Shown one piece after another: positions 35,144 to 44,152 of a stretch of 64,000 nt of DNA; positions within the stretch are counted from its first letter, which is position 1; every line of letters starts with the position of its first letter. Where the stretch lies: positions 39,910 to 103,909 of the IMG/VR virus record IMGVR_UViG_3300044825_002278. One strand, given 5' to 3'. The translations under genes were made by a program, and so were the position numbers. The notes below the pieces were generated by a model that saw only the letters and a program-made list of their open reading frames with translations, was not told the origin of the DNA and made no database searches. The DNA comes from a virus.

Positions 35144-35749
35144 ATGAGTCAATTTCCTGTATTTGTTGGAAAAAATAGTTTGCAAGTAATAGATCAAAAA
35201 AGTGGATTATTGTTTCCTTGGTATGTTCCAGATTCTTTAGAATTTTTCAAAGATAGGGACATATCGCAATGGGAAGTATTTGAATGGGGCGGAGGATCGT
35301 CAACTATTTGGTATGCATATAACGCTAAACATGTTGACGTATTAGAAGCAAATAAAGATTGGGCAGAAAAAATAAGCACTTACATACTGAACATTATGAA
35401 TCAAAATAATTACTCGGTGAAATATATAGATGTTAAATCAGAAGAAGCCGAAAATGGATCTCAAAATAAACCAACGCCAAATATGCAAGAATATCTTTCA
35501 TACATCAAGACACTCGGCAAAACTTACGACTGCATCATTATCGATGGATCGTACCGGGACGAAGCTATAGTTCCGTCTTTGGAATGCATAAAAGATGGGG
35601 GGTATATAATATTCGATAATTACGAACAAGACACATCTGGATATCTTATATTAAAAAATAAAAATTTGCTAAATAAGCATCCCAATAAGCTATACCAGTA
35701 TGGCGAGTGGAAAACAAAAATATGGAGAATAGAAAATGAATATAGATGA
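35144..35749 (+). CDS. Class I methyltransferase-like protein
   Basis: The 201-residue protein has FEWGGGSSTIWYAYNAKHVDVLEANKDWAEKI, giving motif I and the acidic residue of motif II. YDCIIIDGSYRDEAIVPSLECIKDGGYIIFDN is the usual motif IV-VI run. This type is common in phage and bacterial glycan clusters. It is the last recognisable cassette gene and overlaps the downstream nuclease by 14 bases. Confidence 0.68.
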   Translation: MSQFPVFVGKNSLQVIDQKSGLLFPWYVPDSLEFFKDRDISQWEVFEWGGGSSTIWYAYNAKHVDVLEANKDWAEKISTYILNIMNQNNYSVKYIDVKSEEAENGSQNKPTPNMQEYLSYIKTLGKTYDCIIIDGSYRDEAIVPSLECIKDGGYIIFDNYEQDTSGYLILKNKNLLNKHPNKLYQYGEWKTKIWRIENEYR

Positions 35750-36506
35750 AAAATACGCAATAGAAAAATACAAAGAAGGTTTTAGTTGTCAAGAAATAGC
35801 CGAACAATTAAATACATACGCTAAAAAAGTAGAACGGGCATTGAAAAAAAATGGCGTTGAGATCAGAAGCAAATCTAAAGCAATGCAATTAGCAATTAAA
35901 AATGGGCGATCTGAACATCCGACAAAAGGCAAAAAACGAAACGAGGATTCAAAACTTGCGATTAGCAAAGGTGTCGAACAGGCATGGAAAGATATGACAC
36001 CAGAAACAAAAGAAGAACTTTCCAGCAGCGCAAAAGATAGATGGAAAAATATGGACCCTGTTAAAAAACGCGAAATGCAAGAAAAGGCTGGCCGCGCTTT
36101 AAGAGAGGCTTGTCTTAGCGGCTCGAAAGCTGAAAAATTTCTTAAGTCAAAACTACAAGAAATGGGTTATGAAGTCGTAATGCATAAAAAGGGTTTGATA
36201 GAGGGAAATTTTGAAATAGATTTGCTTTTGCCGGAACTCAACACGATAATAGAAGTAGACGGTCCACAACACTTTCTTCCGGTATTTGGAGAAGATAAGT
36301 TGTCAGAAATTGTAAAGATGGACACCATTAAAAATGGTTTATTGATTGGTAAAGGGTTTTGTGTTATTAGAATCAAATATCTTTGCAAGAACATGAACCT
36401 AAGCGTCGAAAGAAAATTGTGGGATGCTGTATCAAAAGAAATAGAGAAGATTGAAATTAGTTTTCCGCCTAAAACAAAACGATTTATTGAATTGGAGATT
36501 AAGTAA
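35736..36506 (+). CDS. Homing-type PD-(D/E)XK endonuclease with N-terminal helix-turn-helix
   Basis: The 256-residue protein has an N-terminal helix-turn-helix (YKEGFSCQEIAEQLNTYAKKVERAL), a lysine-rich middle with NUMOD-like repeats (KGKKRNEDSKLAISKGV), and a C-terminal nuclease domain. NFEIDLLLPELNTIIEVDGPQH supplies the D and E-x-D residues of a Vsr/DUF559-like PD-(D/E)XK site. Such proteins act as free-standing homing nucleases. It sits at the border of the glycan cassette and the recombination-type genes. Confidence 0.7.
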   Translation: MNIDEKYAIEKYKEGFSCQEIAEQLNTYAKKVERALKKNGVEIRSKSKAMQLAIKNGRSEHPTKGKKRNEDSKLAISKGVEQAWKDMTPETKEELSSSAKDRWKNMDPVKKREMQEKAGRALREACLSGSKAEKFLKSKLQEMGYEVVMHKKGLIEGNFEIDLLLPELNTIIEVDGPQHFLPVFGEDKLSEIVKMDTIKNGLLIGKGFCVIRIKYLCKNMNLSVERKLWDAVSKEIEKIEISFPPKTKRFIELEIK

Positions 36507-37261
36507 TGTCACAGGATTTGTTTGATGTTGAAAGCATCAAAGAGGATATGAACAACGAAGAAATGCAACAACGCGATTTAATGCCAGCTTATGGTTCTGA
36601 AAAATGGCATGATTACGTCATGAGTAAGTTTTATCCAAATGAACTTTATGATGGCAATCCTGTGTGCGCTGGTTTGCGTAGAGTTGCTGAAGAATTGCTT
36701 GGTACTATCATTGTTAGCAGACCATCGCATGTTTGGCCAGCAATGGACACAGATGGTCCCGGACGAGCAACTGTAGTATTTGAAGTAGTTATCGATTGGA
36801 TGGATTCTGGTCAACTAAGAACATTCTCTGACGTTGCAGACGTATGGCATGGAAACACCGACGATTTATTTTGCGCACATCCGGTTGCAACAGCATCCAC
36901 GCGCGCAGAAGGTCGAGCCTTGAGAAAGGCATTAAAAGTAAAATGTTTGGCAGCAGAAGAACTAGCCAAAAAGGATATTGTTTCTATTGTAAGGCAGTCG
37001 GTCCAAAACCAAGGGTCTACCGATGGAACATGGAAGGAGGATGAAAGTATTAGTACTCCGCAAGTTAACTTTATTGATGCTAAGTGTAAACAACTTAATA
37101 TCAATGTAATGAAGTTTATCAATATAGGAGAATCTAAATACGAATCAATCGACAAAGTTAGTAAAAAGACAGCATCAAAAATGCTAGGAGTCTTAAACGA
37201 GTACCAGACTGGTGTAAAGCCAATTCCGGCTGAAATCACTGGATATACCAATTGGAGGTAA
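36506..37261 (+). CDS. Putative single-strand annealing (Rad52-like) protein
   Basis: I do not recognise a firm family. The 251-residue protein has GLRRVAEELLG (about residues 53-63), a strand pair GRATVVFEVVIDWMDSG and TFSDVADVWHGNT, then HPVATASTRAEGRALRKALKVK. The order strand-strand, then A-x-TRAEGRALRKAL helix, is like Rad52/ERF-type annealing proteins, where an AVTDALKRALR helix follows the beta sheet. A zinc-ribbon gene follows at once. The function is an inference from this pattern and the presence of RecA and exonuclease genes. Confidence 0.45.
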   Translation: MSQDLFDVESIKEDMNNEEMQQRDLMPAYGSEKWHDYVMSKFYPNELYDGNPVCAGLRRVAEELLGTIIVSRPSHVWPAMDTDGPGRATVVFEVVIDWMDSGQLRTFSDVADVWHGNTDDLFCAHPVATASTRAEGRALRKALKVKCLAAEELAKKDIVSIVRQSVQNQGSTDGTWKEDESISTPQVNFIDAKCKQLNINVMKFINIGESKYESIDKVSKKTASKMLGVLNEYQTGVKPIPAEITGYTNWR

Positions 37262-37264
37262 TGA

Positions 37265-37594
37265 ATGAAAGTAACTTATCAACTAGGCAAACTAACAGCT
37301 TCTTTTGAGTGCGATACTCAAAAAGATTTGTTTACTCAACTGTCTTCTTTTCAAGAAGTGTTTGGACAGTCTAAGTGCGGAAAGTGCGGAGCAGAAGATT
37401 TAGTTTTTATCGTTAGAGAAAACGGTGGGAATGAATATCATGAAATGAGATGCACTTCTTGCAATGCTAGATTGTCGTTCGGAGTAAACAAAAAGGGCGG
37501 AGGTTTGTTTCCGAAGCGCAAAGACGCTGAAGGAAACTGGTTGCCAGATGGCGGCTGGGTAAAGTGGAATCAGAAAACGCAAGCAGTAGAGTAA
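37265..37594 (+). CDS. Zinc-ribbon protein
   Basis: The 109-residue protein has a four-cysteine ribbon, C38-x2-C41 and C63-x2-C66, between an N-terminal beta hairpin and a C-terminal glycine/lysine/tryptophan-rich tail (LPDGGWVKWNQ). It starts three bases after the annealing-like gene. Similar small proteins follow recombination genes in other phages and may bind DNA. A terminator follows at 37627. Confidence 0.6.
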   Translation: MKVTYQLGKLTASFECDTQKDLFTQLSSFQEVFGQSKCGKCGAEDLVFIVRENGGNEYHEMRCTSCNARLSFGVNKKGGGLFPKRKDAEGNWLPDGGWVKWNQKTQAVE

Positions 37595-37626
37595 CATAAC
37601 GCACGCTGCTTATTTTTGCAAAACAA

Positions 37627-37650
37627 GGGGTATCATAGTATACCCCTTTT
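37627..37650 (+). terminator. Rho-independent terminator
   Basis: GGGGTAT (37627-37633) and ATACCCC (37640-37646) form a perfect 7-bp stem with a six-base loop, followed by TTTT. It ends the long plus-strand block after the zinc-ribbon gene. As the palindrome is perfect and lies just before the next promoter-like site, it might also be an operator. Confidence 0.75.
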
Positions 37651-37657
37651 ACTTAAA

Positions 37658-37665
37658 TATAAATA
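37658..37665 (+). promoter_or_regulatory. TATAAATA box before the last plus-strand gene
   Basis: TATAAATA at 37658-37665 is identical to the core of T4 late promoters and lies between the terminator and the gene at 37678. In such AT-rich DNA it may be chance; it is only 13 bases before the start codon, which is short for a transcript leader and partly overlaps the AAAGGA ribosome-binding region. Confidence 0.25.
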
Positions 37666-37677
37666 AAGGAAAACTCA

Positions 37678-37971
37678 ATGGACAATAAACCAGAACCTAA
37701 AAACGCTAAATCATTAAAACAAGATATATCTAATCTTACAAACGAAGACAAGTACATTATAGTCTTATCTAAACTGAACGGAGATAATATTGACACATGG
37801 GTGGCTGCAAACAGCTTTAGACTAAACGATTACCCGATTGTAAGAAATACTTTATCTCAAATGATCTATGAGATGCACGAAGAAGAAATCAAAAAGGCCA
37901 CAAGCACAACGCAAGAACAACAACTTAAGACTCAAGAAAAAGAAATCAAAAATCTTTTAAATATGCAATAA
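37678..37971 (+). CDS. Hypothetical protein, 97 residues
   Basis: No family is recognised. The ATG at 37678 has AAAGGA upstream. The protein is charged and helical: a polar N-terminus, a central globular part (YIIVLSKLNGDNIDTWVAANSFRL) and a C-terminal coiled-coil-like helix with many E, K and Q. It is the last plus-strand gene, between two terminators, and so can be expressed on its own. Confidence 0.55.
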   Translation: MDNKPEPKNAKSLKQDISNLTNEDKYIIVLSKLNGDNIDTWVAANSFRLNDYPIVRNTLSQMIYEMHEEEIKKATSTTQEQQLKTQEKEIKNLLNMQ

Positions 37972-37974
37972 AAA

Positions 37975-38024
37975 ATGGATGGAGTCAATATCCAACATAC
38001 CGCTGGACTATTGCTTCCATCCAT
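37975..38024. terminator. Bidirectional terminator between converging operons
   Basis: ATGGATGGA (37975-37983) pairs with TCCATCCAT (38016-38024) and the pairing continues partly inward (TCAAT/ATTG). An A-run lies on the left and a T-rich run on the right, so the hairpin can end transcripts from both strands. It lies exactly between the end of the plus-strand genes and the end of the minus-strand tail operon. Confidence 0.65.
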
Positions 38025-38044
38025 ACTTATTTTGGTTATTTCTA

Positions 38045-39019
38045 TTAATAGTATTCTAGCGACACATAAAGACCATATGCTTCTTTTGCGCCAGTAGAAA
38101 GCGGCGTTGCCGATAAAGCAACCGACCAAGTATGATGAGTGTCAACGCCAGTTCCTCCAAAAGTTTTTATTCTATTTCCTACTGTTGAACCATCACCAAA
38201 ACTAAAACCAAACACAGTTGATTGGTTTGTAGTATCAGTCAGATACTGTGTCCACTTAGGCCAAACCATACCAGTGCCACTTATTGTGTGACTATTGTGA
38301 AGATATTTTTGCCCAGAGCCGGGACTATCGAGCAATGGAACAACTATACCAGTTCCACCAACAGTATCATAGCTACCAGCAACAGCAGCAGCGGCAAGTC
38401 GCGAATCTCCGTTAACACGACTATCAGAGCTAGTCCCATTACGAAAAACCGCGCCCACACTGTTTGTATAATAATTTTTACCACCGGTAATAAATGCCGC
38501 TGGCCAAGGTTCGCCCCACCACCAAAGATCGCCACTTCCCTGTGCAGCAGAATTTAAGCCATTGTCTGCGCCTTGATTATTGAATGTACTACCGTTAAAA
38601 TTAACAATCTCAGCGACTTTAGTATTTACGCCACTAGCTGGATAATTAACATTGGCGCGATCATAAATTCTAAGTTGACAATTTTGCACTCTAACTGCCG
38701 AAGTATGACCAAATTCAATACCGAGAGTTCCGTACATGCTTCTTACGCCGCTCAATCCAGTATTTACCGGAGAACCGGGAACAGCGTCCAAAACACACCG
38801 ACCGCTAGGAAAAGAGTTAGCGACATATTTAATATTAGATGTAGCGTCGGCAATTACTGTAGCATCACCATTTGCGACATAAGTTGTATCTTGATATGAC
38901 CCAATTTGGACCGATGAACCTTGAGTTACACCAAAGAAAGCCAAACCAGAACCAGACAATGTTCTAACGCTTGGCGTTCCGTTGTTGTTTCCCAATATTT
39001 GAAATTGTATTTCTGCCAT
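38045..39019 (-). CDS. Distal virion structural protein, candidate receptor-binding or decoration protein
   Basis: The 324-residue protein is rich in glycine, serine, threonine and asparagine, with a predicted all-beta character and no enzyme motif. WGEPWPAAFITGG and HTISGTGMVWPKW segments suggest a jelly-roll-like fold. It is the last gene of the tail operon and has a promoter-like site of its own at 39049-39065, so it can be made in higher amount than the upstream tail genes. Its position suggests a tail-tip, fibre or decoration role. Confidence 0.55.
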   Translation of the reverse strand: MAEIQFQILGNNNGTPSVRTLSGSGLAFFGVTQGSSVQIGSYQDTTYVANGDATVIADATSNIKYVANSFPSGRCVLDAVPGSPVNTGLSGVRSMYGTLGIEFGHTSAVRVQNCQLRIYDRANVNYPASGVNTKVAEIVNFNGSTFNNQGADNGLNSAAQGSGDLWWWGEPWPAAFITGGKNYYTNSVGAVFRNGTSSDSRVNGDSRLAAAAVAGSYDTVGGTGIVVPLLDSPGSGQKYLHNSHTISGTGMVWPKWTQYLTDTTNQSTVFGFSFGDGSTVGNRIKTFGGTGVDTHHTWSVALSATPLSTGAKEAYGLYVSLEYY

Positions 39020-39048
39020 TTTATTTACTCCTGTTTTAGGTTATAGTT

Positions 39049-39065
39049 TATTATACACATAATAA
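39049..39065 (-). promoter_or_regulatory. Putative late promoter, TTATGTGTATAATA
   Basis: On the minus strand this reads TTATTATGTGTATAATA, with TGTGTATAAT as in the plus-strand sites. It lies 30 bases before the start of the last tail gene in a 64-base gap. It is one of four such sites in minus-strand gaps. Confidence 0.6.
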
Positions 39066-39083
39066 TCGAATATGAATTAAATT

Positions 39084-39977
39084 TTAAGTATCTCCAGTGG
39101 CACATGGAGCTGGTGGGCATTCACCGGCACATTTTTCTGGACAACCAACCCATACTGGAATCCATTCGTAGTTAATTCTAGCTGCCACAACCCAAATTAA
39201 ATCTTTAACATATTCTTGATAAAGACTTGGATCTCTATTGGTTATCGTGCATTTTTCTTGGCGTTTTTTGGGCCATTTAATCGCATTGGTTGGTGGCGAT
39301 TGAGTACCGGTATCTCTAAAAACCTTAATATTAAAATATGTTGGGCTACATGGAGTAGATGGGGCAACAATAGCTTGCTCGGCAACACCGCATATCATAT
39401 GGTGTCCCATACTCCAAACTTTTCTGTCGCGATCCCATTGAAACGCAACCGGTCCACTTTTCCAAATTCCACGATTACTAGCATATTGCGGGTCCATAGT
39501 AAAAACATCATTACCTTTATAAGGAACTGGCCTATCGCCCAAGTCAGAACCCCATCCACTTAAAACCATTGGTCCTCTATGCTGACTTACTGAAACCTGT
39601 GTAATGCTTGGTCTATTTATTTTTCTAATATTCATATCGCTTCCGCTGTCGCCGGTTCCATTATTCATTACAATTTGATAATCGCATTCAGTTATAAAAG
39701 TTGTTGGGTTTCCATCTAGCCATGTTGAAAAATACGGATCTAACTCAGATCTAGTTGCTCCAAGATGTCCACTATTATACTTTCCGTTGGATCTTGAATC
39801 ACCAACAGGTATTTCAAAACTAGAAACTACACCGCTACGATTTTGTCCACCCCTAACAATTAAAATTGGAGAATAAAGCTGCTCATGTCCTGTAACAGCA
39901 TAATTTGATGGAAATTGTCCTGCGGCAGCAGCAATGTCCGATAAAATCCCATACGATCCACTAATGTCTAACGGCAT
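39084..39977 (-). CDS. Tail structural protein with cysteine-rich C-terminus
   Basis: The 297-residue protein looks all-beta, with repeated SGWGSDLGDR and GTGDSGSDMN loops and no known domain. The C-terminal 20 residues hold five cysteines (GCPEKCAGECPPAPCATGD), which may bind metal or form cross-links. It follows the 912-residue tail protein by eleven bases and is probably part of the tail tip. Confidence 0.5.
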   Translation of the reverse strand: MPLDISGSYGILSDIAAAAGQFPSNYAVTGHEQLYSPILIVRGGQNRSGVVSSFEIPVGDSRSNGKYNSGHLGATRSELDPYFSTWLDGNPTTFITECDYQIVMNNGTGDSGSDMNIRKINRPSITQVSVSQHRGPMVLSGWGSDLGDRPVPYKGNDVFTMDPQYASNRGIWKSGPVAFQWDRDRKVWSMGHHMICGVAEQAIVAPSTPCSPTYFNIKVFRDTGTQSPPTNAIKWPKKRQEKCTITNRDPSLYQEYVKDLIWVVAARINYEWIPVWVGCPEKCAGECPPAPCATGDT

Positions 39978-39988
39978 ATATTTGTCCT

Positions 39989-42727
39989 TTATTGAGTTCC
40001 ACTATTTATATTTGATTGATTAACTCCTGAAACCACTTTGATAAAAGAAGCATTACCAGACGGATCAGTATGCGCAGATTTTGCTTTATCAAGCATATTA
40101 AAATCGCTTTTTTCAAATTTCAATTTTGGAAATGGTGGTTTTTCTATTTCGCTTCTTAGTTTTTGCGCGCGCGCCCATGAATTTTTATTTATTTTAGCTA
40201 TTCGGTCAAGGTTATATTTTGCCAGTTTTCCAAACTCGGGTGTCCAAGTATTAAATTTGTATGTTGTTTTTACTCCGCCAGTTGCATCAGCCGATATATC
40301 CATTCCGCTCACATAAGGTCCATCGCCAGCAAATCTTTCTCCGATATTAAAAGCTGGAGCGCCAGCAAGCTCGATAGAGCCAGTTTCACTTTCATGCATT
40401 TCAGAAGTAGAAACTTGAGCGTATATACTTCCTGCTATAAGTAAATCTAAATAGCTACCATAAGTTTCTGGAACAAGCTGTGTTATTTCTGATGCCTCTG
40501 CTCGTCCGTCTGGACTATAATTTCCACGAACTAAAACACCTCCAATATTTGTATCGTTTCTCAAAGTAATCCAAGGACCATAATTAAATCTTTGACTTTC
40601 TTGAGGAATGCCAATATAAGTTGGATCTAAAACATCTGGAGGAATTGCTATTTGCAAACTTTGTTTTCCAGATCCTATATATCTTATTGGAGGTATATTA
40701 ATTCCAAGAAGCATTTTAACAACATGTGTTAAACCAAAATCTGGAGTTGTAACTGCGTCGAATTCCCTTGGCTGACAACCAGTTTTAAACATTACTCCAA
40801 ATGTACCTACATTCGCACCAAAACCGTATGTATACCAAAAAGACTCGCCATCGGGTTGTCCTTTTTTAGTAACAACACTCCCAGAAGCTTTATTTACGCC
40901 AAGACCATAATCTGAACCAAGGGCCGATAAATCGGGAGTACCGCCATTTCTTCCAATTACCATTGGATAGCCAACACAGGCTTGCATTTTACCACTGCCA
41001 TCAAAAAAAGAAGCATCAACAGCAGGAGCATATTTTCCATACTGGATAAAAGCTGAACTTGCTACCGACCAAGACCTCATGTAATACGTGTCTTCATAGT
41101 CTTCTTGCGGCGAATAAATATTGTAATAGGTATTGGCACTTTCGCTTGGGAGAAAAACAAAATATTCTTGTTTGTAGGAATTGCTTGCCACCGCAGAAAC
41201 AGCAGCAAAAATTTTATCACAAATTGCGTTTTTTTGTTCGCTCCAAGCCTGATTTGCGCGTTGAAGATTTGTGCATATCATATCATAACTATTACCAATA
41301 CCAGCTACCAATAAATTTAAAATGCCAACAGTTGCTTCTTGAGTAGCAGTAAATGGAGCATCAATAAGGCGGGTAATTCCATTTGGCTCTTTCTTTGCAA
41401 TAACTTCCATAGTCTTCCAAAACTGCCAAGATTCTTTTCCTTGAAGAGCCATTCTTATTTCAAATGGTGTACATCTATATATTCCATAACCAGCAACAAA
41501 TATTCCTATGCCTGCTGGACTCAAAGGAGATCCGTACACCAAGCCAGATTGACCAATAACATTTGGACTGTTTTTGACTACGCTACTGGATTGACCCCAA
41601 ACAGCATATGCAGCAGAAGAAATGTCCAATGGGCCATATTCTAAATATCTTGTTCGTCTTCCGCCCCAAATGATTTTTTGAGTTACAGTATCCGCAAACT
41701 CTTTTCCAAGATTGTAAGACATTAAAATTTTGTTATCACGATTTCTTACTTCTTCGATATACTTTTTTATTCTGTTGGGTTCTGGTGGAAATGACTTATC
41801 AACAATTTGTAGATATATGGTTGGCTTGAGACTATTAGGAATTTGCTGACCTCCATTAGGAAGATCGTCAATACCACTTTCAGGCTGTATGCTATAATAA
41901 TAATCGAACTGATGAAATTCTCCAAGCTCTTGTATTAGTCCATTCACATTTTTAACCGGACCCTGAACACGCAGCGCCATCAAGTCTTTATCTGTCAAAC
42001 CAATATTTCTATAAAACTGCTCTAAATTAGATATGTCTAAAGCATAAGTTGAAGCAGACGCTGAAAAGTTTGGCCCATTACCAACACCAGAAAATCTCAT
42101 TGGACCGCCCCAAGGATTATTGCCAACTGGTTCGTGTCGCATTAAAATTTCCATAGCAGATAAAATACTCAAAACTGGCATACCAGAAGAGTTAAATCCA
42201 GATGCTCCAAAATTTCCTCCAGACGGAATATAATTTAAGCCATAAACAGGATTTTCATAAAAAGCAAAAAGGTTGTAAACATTGTAGTAATTTCCATAGA
42301 ATGCATGAAAAGTACTAATATTTGTACTTGACTCAAGTTGATTGTATTGATTAGCAAATAAGTCAGTCGCGCCGTTCCAATTTTCTATAACTAATTGAAC
42401 ACCATCCATTAACTTAGATGGAGATTCTAACACAATATCGTATGTTCGACCGCTGGGACTTTCTTTGTAAGTCCATCTTTGAAAGATTCCACCAAAATAG
42501 AAACCGTTATATTTAAAATAACAAGCAGTGCCAGTGTTTGGTGAATTAACACTTCCGCCATAAAAAGGATTTCCTTCTTTGTCTTTTTCTAAAACAACAC
42601 CATTGGTTTCATCTTCAACCAATGTCATTTGAAGACTTCCGCCTTGGCCATTTAAACCAATCCCCACAGAAATATTTGAGATGTAAACCCCAAACATTTT
42701 AGGCGTGTCGTTTGCGTTTATTATCAT
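39989..42727 (-). CDS. Large distal tail/baseplate hub protein
   Basis: The 912-residue protein starts MIINANDTPKMFGVYISNISVGIG, followed by a strand-rich part (QMTLVEDETNGVVLEKDKEG and FYFGGIFQRWTYKESPSGRTYDIVLES) that is like the tube-fold domains of tail-hub proteins, where an element binds the last tube ring. The C-terminus has a lysine-rich helix. Size and order after the tape measure and two other tail proteins suit a siphovirus tail hub or central tip. No lysozyme or peptidase motif was seen. Confidence 0.6.
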   Translation of the reverse strand: MIINANDTPKMFGVYISNISVGIGLNGQGGSLQMTLVEDETNGVVLEKDKEGNPFYGGSVNSPNTGTACYFKYNGFYFGGIFQRWTYKESPSGRTYDIVLESPSKLMDGVQLVIENWNGATDLFANQYNQLESSTNISTFHAFYGNYYNVYNLFAFYENPVYGLNYIPSGGNFGASGFNSSGMPVLSILSAMEILMRHEPVGNNPWGGPMRFSGVGNGPNFSASASTYALDISNLEQFYRNIGLTDKDLMALRVQGPVKNVNGLIQELGEFHQFDYYYSIQPESGIDDLPNGGQQIPNSLKPTIYLQIVDKSFPPEPNRIKKYIEEVRNRDNKILMSYNLGKEFADTVTQKIIWGGRRTRYLEYGPLDISSAAYAVWGQSSSVVKNSPNVIGQSGLVYGSPLSPAGIGIFVAGYGIYRCTPFEIRMALQGKESWQFWKTMEVIAKKEPNGITRLIDAPFTATQEATVGILNLLVAGIGNSYDMICTNLQRANQAWSEQKNAICDKIFAAVSAVASNSYKQEYFVFLPSESANTYYNIYSPQEDYEDTYYMRSWSVASSAFIQYGKYAPAVDASFFDGSGKMQACVGYPMVIGRNGGTPDLSALGSDYGLGVNKASGSVVTKKGQPDGESFWYTYGFGANVGTFGVMFKTGCQPREFDAVTTPDFGLTHVVKMLLGINIPPIRYIGSGKQSLQIAIPPDVLDPTYIGIPQESQRFNYGPWITLRNDTNIGGVLVRGNYSPDGRAEASEITQLVPETYGSYLDLLIAGSIYAQVSTSEMHESETGSIELAGAPAFNIGERFAGDGPYVSGMDISADATGGVKTTYKFNTWTPEFGKLAKYNLDRIAKINKNSWARAQKLRSEIEKPPFPKLKFEKSDFNMLDKAKSAHTDPSGNASFIKVVSGVNQSNINSGTQ

Positions 42728-42739
42728 TTCCTAATTTCC

Positions 42740-44152
42740 TTAATTGCTTGGTTGATTGTCTGTCCAAACATAATCTAGACCCAATGTGTATTGTCCAGTT
42801 ATTGGATTCCATGTCTCGGTCATATTTTCTCTATACTTTGGACTTATATTTGGCAGATAAGAATCAATATAAGCCAAGGCTAAACTTGTTGGTCTGCTGA
42901 CTCTTGAATTTTGATTCATTGTTACATCGAGAGAAATGCTCCGTTTGCGCTCGCCAGTGGTTTGCATGTTTTGAATAATTGGGCCACTTGTTTTAGCGAT
43001 TATTGGTAATATTGCAACGATTTGATTGCCGCCATCCTCGTTATTGTAAGTAATATTTAAACTTACACTCGAAGCGCCAGCAAAAGGAACAACCCTATCA
43101 TTGAAACTTTGTGTTACAGTTATTATTCCATCTGTTCGATTATCGCTTCTTGAAGTTGATATTGGATTAACATTGAATGTCTTTGAACCGCCAGCAGTAA
43201 TATAAAATTGACTAGCCCATGTGGATATGTTTGGCTTAATGTAAGTTTCATAAAACGCCACTGCGTTGGTATACTTGTCAGAAGTTCCACCGTTTAAATT
43301 AAGCGAAGATAATCCATTGATAGTAATATTTGCTTGGACTGTTTGAGCCTCAGAAGTTTGATCGCCGTCAAAAGTAAATTCTACCGATGAAGTTGCAGGA
43401 TACAAACTGGTCTGCCAAGTAGTAGTAGCGCTGTAAGTACCTTCAAGAATATCCTGTGTTATTTGAATTGTTCGATTATAAGTAGAGTAGCCAACCGGAA
43501 TTTGTAGCGATACTGGCTCTGGTACTTTAGAAAGGTCTTGTGGAACAGTTGTAATAGGATTTGTTGATATTCTGTCCTGCACCCATTGTTTGGCTGCAAT
43601 GTAGCCAGACTTTTGCGTATCTCGGTTTGATCTTCCTGTGGCAGAAAGAGTTTGTGTGATAGTAAAAATAGTCTGCGGTAATCCAGTAACAATATCCGAA
43701 TATGTTCCTTCGTCTATGCTTGTTTCCCAGCTTTCAGATATTTCTGTTAAATGTGTTTTACTAAGAGTACTTCCAGTAAAACTATAAGCTTCAAAATTCA
43801 AAGTATAATCTTGATTTTGAATACCGCGACTAACTTCATCTTGCTGGGCTGCTTCGGTACTGATTATGATACAGTCAGTGAAAACCAAAGAAGTTGGCCC
43901 GTCGATTGTTAAAGTTCCAACTTCACCAACAACAGCCGCAATAGTTTTAACCAAATTACGCTGATTGTTTTCGCGTTGATTTAGATCGCCTGTAATAATC
44001 AAAGTGCCTGTTACTGTAATGTTATACTTTATGCCCAAATCAACCATGTCTTTTCTGATTGGTTCAGACGTAATGCTATATGCTGGCGCTGGATTGCTGC
44101 CTCCGCCAATTTGTATGTTTGATCCGCCAGTATAAGCAAATGTTATCGACAT
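42740..44152 (-). CDS. Tail protein, beta-rich, 470 residues
   Basis: I do not recognise this family. The protein is beta-rich, with several ITVTQSFND- and TITQTLSATG-like strands and NITINGLSSLNLNGG loops. It contains internally similar units in which an IT(Q/V) strand follows a glycine or serine turn, for example around residues 165, 230 and 345. It lies between the LFI-repeat protein and the hub, so it is probably a distal tail component. Confidence 0.5.
   Translation of the reverse strand: MSITFAYTGGSNIQIGGGSNPAPAYSITSEPIRKDMVDLGIKYNITVTGTLIITGDLNQRENNQRNLVKTIAAVVGEVGTLTIDGPTSLVFTDCIIISTEAAQQDEVSRGIQNQDYTLNFEAYSFTGSTLSKTHLTEISESWETSIDEGTYSDIVTGLPQTIFTITQTLSATGRSNRDTQKSGYIAAKQWVQDRISTNPITTVPQDLSKVPEPVSLQIPVGYSTYNRTIQITQDILEGTYSATTTWQTSLYPATSSVEFTFDGDQTSEAQTVQANITINGLSSLNLNGGTSDKYTNAVAFYETYIKPNISTWASQFYITAGGSKTFNVNPISTSRSDNRTDGIITVTQSFNDRVVPFAGASSVSLNITYNNEDGGNQIVAILPIIAKTSGPIIQNMQTTGERKRSISLDVTMNQNSRVSRPTSLALAYIDSYLPNISPKYRENMTETWNPITGQYTLGLDYVWTDNQPSN

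Noticed and set aside
8563-35749. Claim that the phage DNA is glycosylated
   Set aside because: No hydroxymethylase, base-modifying enzyme or known DNA glucosyltransferase was recognised; kept only as one of several options in a finding.
37658-37665. TATAAATA as a firm late promoter
   Set aside because: Only 13 bases before the start codon and in very AT-rich DNA; listed with low confidence only.
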